From Porphyromonas crevioricanis (GTDB lineage Bacteria > Bacteroidota > Bacteroidia > Bacteroidales > Porphyromonadaceae), in contig NZ_FUXH01000016.1 of the NCBI RefSeq assembly GCF_900167225.1, positions 1-42,092 on the forward strand: a stretch of DNA of 42,092 nucleotides, written 5' to 3'. Position 1 is the first letter of the stretch. Each line of letters opens with the position of its first letter. The position numbers and the translations under genes are program-made. Below the pieces are notes generated by a model. The model ran no database searches and was not told the DNA's origin. It saw only the letters and a program-made list of their open reading frames with translations. Below, in pieces: positions 1 through 7,670 of the stretch.

Positions 1-42
1 TACCTTTCGCAGCAAGAACAGTAATAAAAACCTCTATAGCCA

Positions 43-1872
43 ATGAACTTCGGCGATTCTTATACACATCAGAAGAGCACTTTCCCTCCCTTAAATCCAG
101 TCAAACCTAAAGTTCGCTTCGATGGAGAAGAGTTTCTATTCGAATCTCTGACCCTCGAACAGCCCATGAACTCATGCCACCACTTTGAGGTCGTTCGCGA
201 ATACCTCTCACAGGACGAGCTCTGGAAAGAGACTCCCGAAAAGCTCATGAGCCTGATCGGAGCTAGAACGCTGATCCGATTCGAACATCTCACATCCAAA
301 GATTCGTACGAATTCTCCGGATGGGTGACCGATGTACGCATCGATGCATGGGAAAATGACGGGATAGGAAGCAGTTTTTTTCGACATCGATCGAATCGTG
401 TCAGGATCATCGGACGTGGTGACGCCATGAGTCTCGATGGAGCACCGGGTATGCACTCTTTCGTCGATCGACAGTTGACGGATATCGTTTCCGAGGTAAC
501 AAAGGAGGCTTACTTTAAGGTCGAATGCAATCCCCGCTACAAAGGAGTATTGCCTTATGCAGTGCAGTACCGGGAGAGTGGCTTCGAGTTTCTTAACCGA
601 CTCTCCCGTATATATGGAGAGCCTTTTTTCTACGATGGTCGTACTCTCTTCTTCGGTGCGCCACACACGGCAGACTGCGAAAAACTCTTTTTCGACAGTG
701 ATATCGTTAGTCTGCGCACTTGTGCCTCTGCCATTCCTCGAAGATATGCCCATTACGACTACGTTGCGGCCGATGACAAATTCCTGCGCTTCCCTTCCGA
801 TGAGCCTGTTCCCGGAGGTAATCCGTTGATCGAAAACATTGCCCGCCGGTCGGATCGTCTGTTTCCCGAGAAAGGAACTCTACCCTCGAATTCTCCGGTC
901 TATACCGAATTCAACCTGTCGGATCTGGCTGCACAGCGAGGGGCGGATGCCGTGGGGCGGATGCTGCGAATAGAAGGAACGACCAAGACCTGTCGTCTGC
1001 GTCTGGGTGGAGTCATAGATGTGTTGTTCCCTGAACGCATGGATGTTCCTGCCCTCGGAAAATACCGCATCACCTCTTTGTACCACCGGATTGAGAAGAA
1101 TGGGGACTACACCAATTGGTTCACAGCCTCGCCTGCTCTGATCGACTGTGTACCTGAAGCCTATGCCCCGGAAGTAAAAGCTTATCCGGAGATGGCTACC
1201 GTTTCGGACAACAAGGATCCGAATGGACAGGGACGGGTCAGGGTGCAGTTCGACTGGCAAAAACCGAAGGGGTTGTCTACGAACTGGATCCGAGTTCAGA
1301 CTCCCGATGCAGGTACGAGTGGCACGGTTACAGCAAACAGAGGATTTGTATCGATTCCGGAGGAGGGCGACCAGGTGATGGTCGGCTTCGAATATGGCGA
1401 TCCCCATCGCCCTTATGTCACGGGCAGTCTCTTTCACGGCAAAAGTGGAAAGGGAGGAGGTACTGACAACAAGGTCAAAAGTTTTTCCTCTCGTAGTGGC
1501 AACTACCTTAGGTTGAATGGGGCAAATGGTTCTGTTGTACTTGCCTCTCCTGAGGGAGCTGTCTTTCAGCGATTCGATAAAGATGGAAATGCTATTATCA
1601 AGGCCACGAAAACCCACTCCGTCAGTGCCAAGGAAAAAGTGTCTATCGAAATCGTTCCTAAATTGCCAAAGGAAAAGGATACTCCAAACGATAATACGCC
1701 TCCACCCCCTCCCTTTGCAACTTTTTCCCTGAATAACGAGGGAGTTATAGACATAGTCGGGAAAAAAACTATAACAATCAATGTAGGAAGCAGCAAGATA
1801 ACACTCTCTGATGGGATGATCACAATCGAAGGAGCGAAGATCGATGTAAAAGGAGAAATAGAAATGAATTAA
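43..1872 (+). CDS. vgrG: VgrG-type spike protein of a contractile injection system
   Basis: This 609-residue protein has the layout of a VgrG (TssI) spike. The first ~380 residues resemble the gp27-like part. Residues ~385-470 look like the gp5 OB-fold, with the run DPNGQGRVRVQFDW and, further on, SIPEEGDQVMVGFEYGDP followed by PYVTGSLFHG, both typical of VgrG. The last ~110 residues are a repetitive beta-rich tail with a proline run (PPPPP), as expected for the needle; no enzymatic extension is visible. Such proteins trimerise at the tip of a type VI or related injection machine and carry effectors. It is followed at 10 bp by a LysM protein and then a PAAR-like protein, so the three probably form one transcription unit. 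No sheath, tube or baseplate genes lie in the window, so whether it serves a T6SS or another contractile system cannot be told here. The upstream neighbour is off the window. Confidence 0.88.
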   Translation: MNFGDSYTHQKSTFPPLNPVKPKVRFDGEEFLFESLTLEQPMNSCHHFEVVREYLSQDELWKETPEKLMSLIGARTLIRFEHLTSKDSYEFSGWVTDVRIDAWENDGIGSSFFRHRSNRVRIIGRGDAMSLDGAPGMHSFVDRQLTDIVSEVTKEAYFKVECNPRYKGVLPYAVQYRESGFEFLNRLSRIYGEPFFYDGRTLFFGAPHTADCEKLFFDSDIVSLRTCASAIPRRYAHYDYVAADDKFLRFPSDEPVPGGNPLIENIARRSDRLFPEKGTLPSNSPVYTEFNLSDLAAQRGADAVGRMLRIEGTTKTCRLRLGGVIDVLFPERMDVPALGKYRITSLYHRIEKNGDYTNWFTASPALIDCVPEAYAPEVKAYPEMATVSDNKDPNGQGRVRVQFDWQKPKGLSTNWIRVQTPDAGTSGTVTANRGFVSIPEEGDQVMVGFEYGDPHRPYVTGSLFHGKSGKGGGTDNKVKSFSSRSGNYLRLNGANGSVVLASPEGAVFQRFDKDGNAIIKATKTHSVSAKEKVSIEIVPKLPKEKDTPNDNTPPPPPFATFSLNNEGVIDIVGKKTITINVGSSKITLSDGMITIEGAKIDVKGEIEMN

Positions 1873-1882
1873 GAGATAGGAT

Positions 1883-3001
1883 ATGCAGTTAATCCGATAC
1901 ACAATCAAAAAAGGAGACTCTCTAGAAAAAATCGCATCTGAAAGGAACACGACTCCTATTAGATTGAAAAACTTTCATAACACACATTGCGATTTTCAAG
2001 ATCTTATCCTTGGGAATGAAATTCCCCGAGGCTTGGAGTTTCTTGTTGTAGAAACAGGACAGAAAGAGCTTTCCGATGAAGACGAAAAGGAAATGCAAAT
2101 CCTCTTTCTTACAAAGTCAAAAGCTTCTCGAACTTACACAAGTAGTCATTTGACAGAAATCGAGATCAACAACGCTCCGCTCGCTACATTCACACAAAAT
2201 CAGAAATTTGATTTGAGCATAGAAGAATCCGGTGTTATATATCCATTTTGCACACTACAGATCACCGATAACGACTTCGATGACGGGATAGGCTTGAAAG
2301 GAAAATTTGGAGGATTGCTTGAATCCGTTGTCCGCTTAAAAGATTATTTGGAGCTCAGCCTTACACCACACGGCACTATCTACAGAGTAGAAAATCGCAA
2401 ACAACTAAGAGAAAAATGGGAAAGACTTAAAGAGGGTTTGAAGAATAATCCTCTCTTGTCAGAAATACCCAGCAGTCAAATGCAAGAGATAATCAATAAG
2501 GGAGATCAGGAATTTTCAAACTCATACCCCTTAGAAGAAGAGCTGAACAAGTCCGTTTTTCATTCCTATTTGTTTTTTCCGTTGTATGGGCGTATGTTTC
2601 TTCCTGAGAAGACATATGAAATGCAGCAAGAGCATCACCTCATATCGATGTTGATTTCAGGGGAAAAAATTCCTCTGCGCACCACGCTGACAATAACGGA
2701 AGACAAAGAGACGAACGAATATCTGGTAAAAGTGGAGTCTCAGGCAAACAAGATTTTGCTTGATAGAAATACCTTGCAACGAAGATACAAGGAAGAATAT
2801 CCCTTTCTCAAAGAAGCTTTCGACAGATACGATGTGATGATCAATGCCATGTATGCCATCGGAAAAGAAGATTCCATTCTCAACTTTGCGGATATTCAGA
2901 TCGAAGAATTGGTCAATAACAACATGAATGCCTTTCAGCGATTGGAAATAGAGCGAATAGTACCGGAAGAGAAATCAGAAGAGGAGAACAAAAATGAGTA
3001 A
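1883..3001 (+). CDS. LysM-domain protein of the VgrG cluster
   Basis: A 372-residue protein without signal peptide. Residues ~5-60 form a LysM-like motif (YTIKKGDSLEKIA, then a second half ending LGNEIPRGLEFLVVE). The rest is charged, helical and not recognised; the end is acidic (PEEKSEEENKNE). LysM domains bind glycan, but in contractile injection clusters LysM proteins are also found as baseplate or spike-adaptor parts, and that role suits a cytoplasmic protein between a VgrG and a PAAR-like gene. The start at 1883 follows a weak purine run 10 bp after the vgrG stop. The end overlaps the next gene by 8 bp, which points to coupled translation. The exact job (adaptor, effector chaperone or effector) is inference. 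Confidence 0.7.
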   Translation: MQLIRYTIKKGDSLEKIASERNTTPIRLKNFHNTHCDFQDLILGNEIPRGLEFLVVETGQKELSDEDEKEMQILFLTKSKASRTYTSSHLTEIEINNAPLATFTQNQKFDLSIEESGVIYPFCTLQITDNDFDDGIGLKGKFGGLLESVVRLKDYLELSLTPHGTIYRVENRKQLREKWERLKEGLKNNPLLSEIPSSQMQEIINKGDQEFSNSYPLEEELNKSVFHSYLFFPLYGRMFLPEKTYEMQQEHHLISMLISGEKIPLRTTLTITEDKETNEYLVKVESQANKILLDRNTLQRRYKEEYPFLKEAFDRYDVMINAMYAIGKEDSILNFADIQIEELVNNNMNAFQRLEIERIVPEEKSEEENKNE

Positions 3002-4103
3002 GGAAGCATACGTTCACGAGGGGGTATCGCTGATTTGCACCAATGGATTCAGACCTGCCAAGCTATTAGTAAAAGACCGGGGGGTACGTATTGCCGGAGG
3101 GCAATTGATGGCGACAGAAGAGGACAAGCCTACAAACTTTGCCTGTAAATGGGCAGGTGTATTAGCCGCACTAATTGCGGCGATACTGATTGCAGCTCCC
3201 TTCATCGTATCAGTCCTGGCAGCTTTCTTAATCGGGATGCTCGCAGCCTTGTCACTCGGCCAATTACTTTGTTGGGTGGCATTACAAGGTGGAAAATGGA
3301 ATATGGTTCATCCTCGAGTGAAGCTGAAAGGGCAGTGCGCGCTGACTGAAAATTCTAGGCTGACCTGTGCCTTAATGGGTGGAGACATTACGATTTTTTA
3401 CGATGAGGCCACAGCCAGTAGAGCTTTGCATAATAATTGGCTAAGAAACTCGGTAGAGATACTTGGGGCAGCTTTCATGGGAAGAGCTTTGGGTTCTTCT
3501 TTGATTACTAATGGATTTCTAAAGGGTGTCCAAAGGGTAACTTTCGAGGTTATCAAGGGGAGTATTCTATCCGTCCCCATATCTATTGCAACAGATTTTT
3601 GCACGGATATTATGGTTGGGGAAGAGGGGGCTTTGAAGCAATCTTTCAGTGTCGGAGACCTTTCTTCCGATCCTATTATGGTAGAAGAAGAGAGCAAAAT
3701 CTTGCAAAAAGAAAAAAATACAGAGGTAAGGGATAGGTTAGATAAATACCAAGAAAACCAAGCAAAAGAGTATAAAGAAAAAAATCCCATTCACAAATAC
3801 AGAAGAGGAAAGAAAAGTCCACACTACAATAGACAAAAGACTATATCTCAGAAACGAAACAGCAGAGCTAAGAAATATGCGAAAAGTCGTAGGCAAACAT
3901 TGTCGCGAAGATATCAAAGTAGGGTGTGTAGACAATCTTTAAAAAGCTATACAAGAATTGCTTGGGGACAAACAGCCTTTTTTGCAATAATGACAGGTGT
4001 TGCTGAGTATTTTGACAAGAAAATGCAAATTGACTTGAGGGATGAGAATAATCCGGAAAACTGCACAAAAAAACAAACTAAGATTTATGCTTGCAAGAAA
4101 TAG
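2994..4103 (+). CDS. PAAR-like (DUF4280-type) protein with membrane hairpin and basic C-terminal tail, candidate effector
   Basis: Residues ~8-50 (YVHEGVSLICTNGF, then RIAGGQLMATEEDKPTNF) and ~106-136 (VHPRVKLKGQCALTENSRL, then CALMGGDITI) resemble the two ends of a DUF4280 PAAR-like domain, which caps VgrG. Unusually, a strongly hydrophobic stretch of about 45 residues (positions ~54-100), enough for two membrane helices, lies between them. The C-terminal ~130 residues are very basic (many Lys/Arg in 255-320) with a short hydrophobic piece near 325-340, and match no toxin I recognise. Position after vgrG and lysM and directly before membrane proteins suggests a spike-loaded effector whose immunity gene follows. 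It overlaps the preceding gene by 8 bp and the next by 62 bp. The PAAR-like call is moderately sure; the toxin idea is inference. Confidence 0.65.
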   Translation: MSKEAYVHEGVSLICTNGFRPAKLLVKDRGVRIAGGQLMATEEDKPTNFACKWAGVLAALIAAILIAAPFIVSVLAAFLIGMLAALSLGQLLCWVALQGGKWNMVHPRVKLKGQCALTENSRLTCALMGGDITIFYDEATASRALHNNWLRNSVEILGAAFMGRALGSSLITNGFLKGVQRVTFEVIKGSILSVPISIATDFCTDIMVGEEGALKQSFSVGDLSSDPIMVEEESKILQKEKNTEVRDRLDKYQENQAKEYKEKNPIHKYRRGKKSPHYNRQKTISQKRNSRAKKYAKSRRQTLSRRYQSRVCRQSLKSYTRIAWGQTAFFAIMTGVAEYFDKKMQIDLRDENNPENCTKKQTKIYACKK

Positions 4104-4644
4104 TAAACTGGCCATCACTGTGTTTGTACTTCCCTTTTTACTATTAAAAGGTTGTGCTATACTGTACGGTTCCAAAGATATGTATCTGTACACAGACTCT
4201 CATTATTGCATTAGTATCTTCTATGCATTAGCAATATTATGTGTGATAGTTTTGTACAGCTACTGCGTTATCGGGATTAAAACATTAAAAGGGCTGAGAA
4301 TTCTCGTACGACCAGCGGGTGCATTCGGAGATAAACATGGTATAAGTGTTTGGCATTATTTAGTGATAGCATTTATTACTATTACCGGACATACATCTTT
4401 CGATTACGCATATCGAAGAGTAAACACCATATGTCATGGAGTTGTCTTCGAGGGAAAGGCTGTTTTAGACGAAGATGGGAGAGGTAGTGGCAATCGCTTT
4501 GTGAGGGTTTCCGTGGAAAGTGGAGGCGAACAATACAGGTTTGAAGGGAAATCTGAACAATTCGGACCGTTACTAAACAAAGAAGTTCATATCATCGTCT
4601 ACCAAGGGTTATTCTCCAAGTATGCGTTGCTAAGTCAGCCGTGA
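4042..4644 (+). CDS. Membrane protein, first copy of a tandem pair; candidate immunity protein
   Basis: About 200 residues with three hydrophobic segments (roughly 23-42, 57-82 and 104-120) and a C-terminal ~75-residue soluble domain (VVFEGKAVLDEDGRG to QGLFSKYA). That domain is almost identical to the one in the next gene, whereas the membrane part differs strongly. The start at 4042 is favoured over ATG 4087 because its first residues (IRKTAQKNKLRF) align with the start of the neighbour (ARKAEQERSLKF); it overlaps the PAAR-like gene by 62 bp. Small membrane proteins directly behind an effector gene commonly act as immunity proteins. That role is inferred from position and duplication only. 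I do not recognise the family. Confidence 0.6.
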   Translation: MRIIRKTAQKNKLRFMLARNSKLAITVFVLPFLLLKGCAILYGSKDMYLYTDSHYCISIFYALAILCVIVLYSYCVIGIKTLKGLRILVRPAGAFGDKHGISVWHYLVIAFITITGHTSFDYAYRRVNTICHGVVFEGKAVLDEDGRGSGNRFVRVSVESGGEQYRFEGKSEQFGPLLNKEVHIIVYQGLFSKYALLSQP

Positions 4645-4668
4645 TATTTAATCGCAGAAATCTCTTAC

Positions 4669-5265
4669 ATGGGAAAAGCCCGGAAAGCAGAGCAAGAGCG
4701 GTCTCTAAAATTTACGCAGCTAATCCTTAGGAGTCTCCTTTTTCTATTAGGATTTACCCTATTTTGGCTTGCCATTTTAACCATATCCAATGTGGCGAAA
4801 GAAGAATTGTTCTTATCCGAAATTCCAATTGTTTATACATGGTTAATAAGCTTACTTCTTGTCATCACATTATGGCTTGTCTATTTAATTGCTATAACAA
4901 AGGATGCTTCTTTGCGAATGTTATGGAATACAATACGTCCTGTAACATCCCATTCCAATGAAAAATTCACAAAATGGATTGTTTTCCTGATTATGCTAAT
5001 TACCGTTATATATTTCTCTCAACCAAGCTTGTATTCCAATATAAATGCCCTATATCATAAAGTGGTCTTCGAGGGAAAAGCTGTTTTAAGTAAGGAGGGG
5101 AGAGGTAGTGACAACCGCTTTGTGAGGGTTTCGGTAGAAAGCAGAGGCGAACAATACAGATTCGAGGGGAAAGCCGAGCAATTCGGACCATTGCTAAACA
5201 AAGAAGTTCATATCGCCGTCTACCAAGGGTTATTCTCCAAGTATGCGTCGGTAAGTCTGCTGTGA
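4669..5265 (+). CDS. Membrane protein, second copy of the tandem pair; candidate immunity protein
   Basis: A 198-residue paralogue of the gene before it. It starts with a basic leader (MGKARKAEQERSLKF), has hydrophobic segments at about 20-42, 50-75 and 103-118, and ends with the shared domain (VVFEGKAVLSKEGRG to QGLFSKYA). DNA identity in the last ~220 bp is very high, while the membrane segments share little. This is what recombination or selection on a conserved outer domain with changing membrane parts would leave. The gap to the previous gene is 24 bp. The stop-proximal sequence and a 5' scrap of a third copy follow, so the array grew by repeated tandem duplication. Immunity function is inference. 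Confidence 0.6.
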   Translation: MGKARKAEQERSLKFTQLILRSLLFLLGFTLFWLAILTISNVAKEELFLSEIPIVYTWLISLLLVITLWLVYLIAITKDASLRMLWNTIRPVTSHSNEKFTKWIVFLIMLITVIYFSQPSLYSNINALYHKVVFEGKAVLSKEGRGSDNRFVRVSVESRGEQYRFEGKAEQFGPLLNKEVHIAVYQGLFSKYASVSLL

Positions 5266-5289
5266 TATTTTATAGTAGAAATCTCTTAC

Positions 5290-5340
5290 ATGGGAAAAAG
5301 ACAGAAAGTAGAGCAGAGAATATCGCCCATGCCGGAATAG
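5290..5340 (+). pseudogene. Stub of a third copy of the tandem membrane protein
   Basis: Seventeen codons, MGKRQKVEQRISPMPE and stop, matching the leader of the gene at 4669 (MGKARKAEQERS). The sequence just upstream (AGAAATCTCTTACATGGGAA) is also the same as upstream of 4669. Homology stops after about 12 codons, so only the 5' end of a third copy remains. Confidence 0.6.
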
Positions 5341-5428
5341 GGATATATTACAACAAATAAAAACTATAAATTAGAGAAAGAAAAGATGAGACAAGAGACG
5401 GATAGATAAATTGGAAAAAGACTGAGAA

Positions 5429-6127
5429 ATGAAAAAAATATTGTATGCCATTTCCTTTTTTGTATTATTGCTCTCTGCAGTCAGTTGTGCTAATCGAGCG
5501 GAAAAGAAACGTTTGTACGAAATTTTCGAGCAATCGAAACGTGCACCCGAATACACCAAAGTTGCAGCATTTGTAAATTCATTGGAGTTTAAACAAATAT
5601 GTTGTGATGAATTTGCCAATGCAACCTTGGAAGGGCTGTGTCCGAGTTGGCGAGATTCAGTTTCCATTGATTTTCGGACGGCCTATTTTTATCCGACACG
5701 TGATACATGTGCGGTGTTCTATACCATGGATTTGAAAATGAAAGATTTGGATGTAGAACCCCAAGCTATCGGTTCTATTATGCTGTGTTTTGGTGAGCTA
5801 ACACGAAAGGAAGGCGGATGGAGAGTAAAGATTGACACCGTGCAGCCTTTTCCCCTTGAGCAATATTCAGATCTCCTATCGAATCAATCCGATACGGCTT
5901 CGATGATTCGTATAAACATCGGAGGAACGGTATATATGCCCGAAGGCATTGCATTTGTATATCACAAAGAAAACCAAAAGAAGAAATATCTTGATTACGA
6001 TGAAAAAAACATCGTTCCCGAAATGTTCTGTATGGAAAATGCATACCTCCTACCCGGAAGAATGGAGGATTTTCTTTGGCAGCAATTTTGGTTTGACAAG
6101 GACAGTCCGCAAAAAGAAAATTATTAG
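5429..6127 (+). CDS. Lipoprotein of unknown function
   Basis: The 232-residue product opens with a lipoprotein signal peptide: MKK, hydrophobic core, lipobox LSAVSC with the lipidated Cys at residue 20. The mature part is mixed alpha/beta with several Cys (ICCDE near residue 55) and no motif I know. A broken second copy follows directly, sharing EIFEQSK, AxFVNSxxFKxICCDE and the PxWxDSV block. Being the next gene after the effector/immunity array and itself duplicated, it may be a periplasmic immunity protein, but this is inference from position. It starts about 160 bp after the previous intact gene, so it may have its own promoter. Confidence 0.65.
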   Translation: MKKILYAISFFVLLLSAVSCANRAEKKRLYEIFEQSKRAPEYTKVAAFVNSLEFKQICCDEFANATLEGLCPSWRDSVSIDFRTAYFYPTRDTCAVFYTMDLKMKDLDVEPQAIGSIMLCFGELTRKEGGWRVKIDTVQPFPLEQYSDLLSNQSDTASMIRINIGGTVYMPEGIAFVYHKENQKKKYLDYDEKNIVPEMFCMENAYLLPGRMEDFLWQQFWFDKDSPQKENY

Positions 6128-6134
6128 ACACATC

Positions 6135-6372
6135 ATGAAAATACGACTTATCTTTTTTTTCTTGGTTTAACCTTGTTTCTATGCTTCGGTTGCACGAGTA
6201 GTAGGGATGAGGAGAGATTATGCGAAATATTCGAGCAATCCAAGAAAATGCCTGAGTACGATGAAATAGCAACATTTGTCAATTCTCCAAAATTTAAACT
6301 GATATGCTGCGACGAATTAGTTGCATAGGATGCTCTGTATCCTGCTTGGCACGATTCAGTTTACATAAAAAG
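6135..6372 (+). pseudogene. Broken second copy of the lipoprotein
   Basis: ATG at 6135 opens MKIRLIFF, then the frame is lost in a run of eight T (about 6152-6159): six or nine T would restore LGLTLFLCFGC, a lipobox, and the paralogous stretch EIFEQSKKMPEYDEIATFVN and FKLICCDELVA. A TAG (about 6327) follows, and beyond it homology continues (LYPAWHDSVYI, compare LCPSWRDSVSI). It ends abruptly near 6372 at a hairpin. Frameshift, nonsense codon and 3' truncation together mark it as dead. Confidence 0.7.
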
Positions 6373-6429
6373 AGGCTCGCAGAGCATCACCGCCCCTGAG
6401 CCTCTCGCGATATTTTGCCCCTTAGGGGC
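6371..6429. other. Two adjacent hairpins at the edge of the restriction-modification island
   Basis: AGAGGCTC (6371-6378) pairs with GAGCCTCT (6398-6405), and GCCCC-TTA-GGGGC lies at 6417-6429. Neither is followed by a clear T run. They begin exactly where the truncated lipoprotein loses homology, so they may be a terminator pair or the end of a small mobile sequence. 6430-6529 is AT-rich with no feature I can name and presumably holds the promoter of the next operon. Confidence 0.4.
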
Positions 6430-6529
6430 TCACACCTTGGTTTTCAGTGTTAAATAGGGAAATCCCCTCGACCCTCTGCTAGCTTCTTCGTACCTTCGTA
6501 GTTAATACAAATTCGATTAGTACATAAAT

Positions 6530-7573
6530 ATGTCTCAATATACGTTTATTGACCTCTTTTCGGGATGTGGTGGTATGTCCCTCGGTTTTGAGCAAGCTGG
6601 CTTCAAATGTTTGCTTGCTATCGACTGCTGGGAAGATGCTTTGATTACCTATAGGCACAATCGTAAAGACGCCAATGTGTTGTGTGCAGACATCGACAAA
6701 ATAGATACCGCTAGCTTAGTAGAGGATTTTAAGGGGGTAAGTATTGATCTAGTCATTGGAGGTCCACCGTGTCAAGGTTTTTCTATAGCAGGTAAGCGAA
6801 TTGTAAACGATGAACGCAATGCTTTGTATAAAAGCTTTGTTCGATTTGTTGCAACTTTCCGCCCAAGAGCATTTGTGATGGAAAATGTCCCAAACATTCT
6901 GTCTATGGCAGGAGGAGTAATTAAAGATGCTATTGTTGAAGAATTTACAGGGTTAGGGTATAAGGTTGAATACAAGGTTCTAATGGCTTCGGATTATGGT
7001 GTTCCTCAAAATCGTCGACGAGCGTTTTTTGTAGGATTGTTGAATGGTCAATCTTTTGAATTTCCCACAAAAAGTATTGATACCCCGATCAGTGCTTTAG
7101 ACGCTATTTCCGATTTATGCGAAGATACAATCGAAGATGGTAGCCCCTATCCTGTTTTGGCTCAATCTGATTTTCAGAGGAAAATGCGAGAAGAGAGTAC
7201 AGGCGTTTACAATCATCAAATTACACATCACACCCCTAAGACAATTGAGACAATCGCATTAGTCCCAGATGGTGGAAATTATAAAGACTTGCCCTTAGAA
7301 CTACAAGGTACAAGAAAAGTCAATATTGCATGGACAAGGCTGAATAGTCAGCGACCTAGCTTTACAATAGATACAGGACATAGACACCACTTTCATTACA
7401 AGTATAATCGTGTGCCAACTGTTCGAGAAAGTGCACGATTACAATCTTTTCCAGATGCCTTTGTCTTTAAGGGAAGTAAGGGGAGCCAATTAGAGCAAGT
7501 AGGGAATGCTGTCCCTCCCTTACTGGCTCTAGTAATTGCAAAAAAAATAAAGCAACAAATATCTCATGTCTAA
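6530..7573 (+). CDS. DNA (cytosine-5) methyltransferase
   Basis: A complete 347-residue C5 methyltransferase. Motif I is FSGCGGMSLGFEQAG (about 10-24), motif IV is GGPPCQGFSIAG with the catalytic Cys at residue 81, motif VI is the ENV at 118-120, motif VIII is QNRRRAFFVG (160-169) and motif X is GNAVPP near 325-330. It transfers a methyl group from AdoMet to carbon 5 of cytosine in its recognition site. It heads a compact operon with a putative restriction nuclease and a second C5 methyltransferase. The stop codon overlaps the original start (7566) of the nuclease. The genes here are visibly more AT-rich than the flanking housekeeping genes, which suggests acquisition by transfer. Confidence 0.92.
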   Translation: MSQYTFIDLFSGCGGMSLGFEQAGFKCLLAIDCWEDALITYRHNRKDANVLCADIDKIDTASLVEDFKGVSIDLVIGGPPCQGFSIAGKRIVNDERNALYKSFVRFVATFRPRAFVMENVPNILSMAGGVIKDAIVEEFTGLGYKVEYKVLMASDYGVPQNRRRAFFVGLLNGQSFEFPTKSIDTPISALDAISDLCEDTIEDGSPYPVLAQSDFQRKMREESTGVYNHQITHHTPKTIETIALVPDGGNYKDLPLELQGTRKVNIAWTRLNSQRPSFTIDTGHRHHFHYKYNRVPTVRESARLQSFPDAFVFKGSKGSQLEQVGNAVPPLLALVIAKKIKQQISHV

Positions 7574-7670
7574 AACAACTAAATACTACTAGCTAGAGAA
7601 CGAACGGTGGCAACGCATACATTTCATTCGTCCAAGATTTAAGGCTAACATTGAGAACGTTTTGCTTTAT
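7566..7670 (+). other. Cut-off 5' end of the nuclease gene, with an in-frame TAG
   Basis: ATG 7566 overlaps the methyltransferase stop by 8 bp, as expected for coupled genes, and reads MSKTTKYY, TAG (7590-7592), then LENERWQRIHFIRPRFKANI and on without a break into the nuclease frame at 7671. The protein-like sequence after the stop shows that translation once began here. A single base change (for example from a Trp, Gln or Lys codon) would explain the stop. Confidence 0.75.

Noticed and set aside
880-1950. 356-codon minus-strand frame opposite vgrG
   Set aside because: It lies wholly over a clear VgrG gene and has no motif or promoter.
4087-4644. ATG 4087 as start of the first membrane protein
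   Set aside because: The 15 residues before it align with the leader of the paralogue at 4669, so 4042 is the better start.
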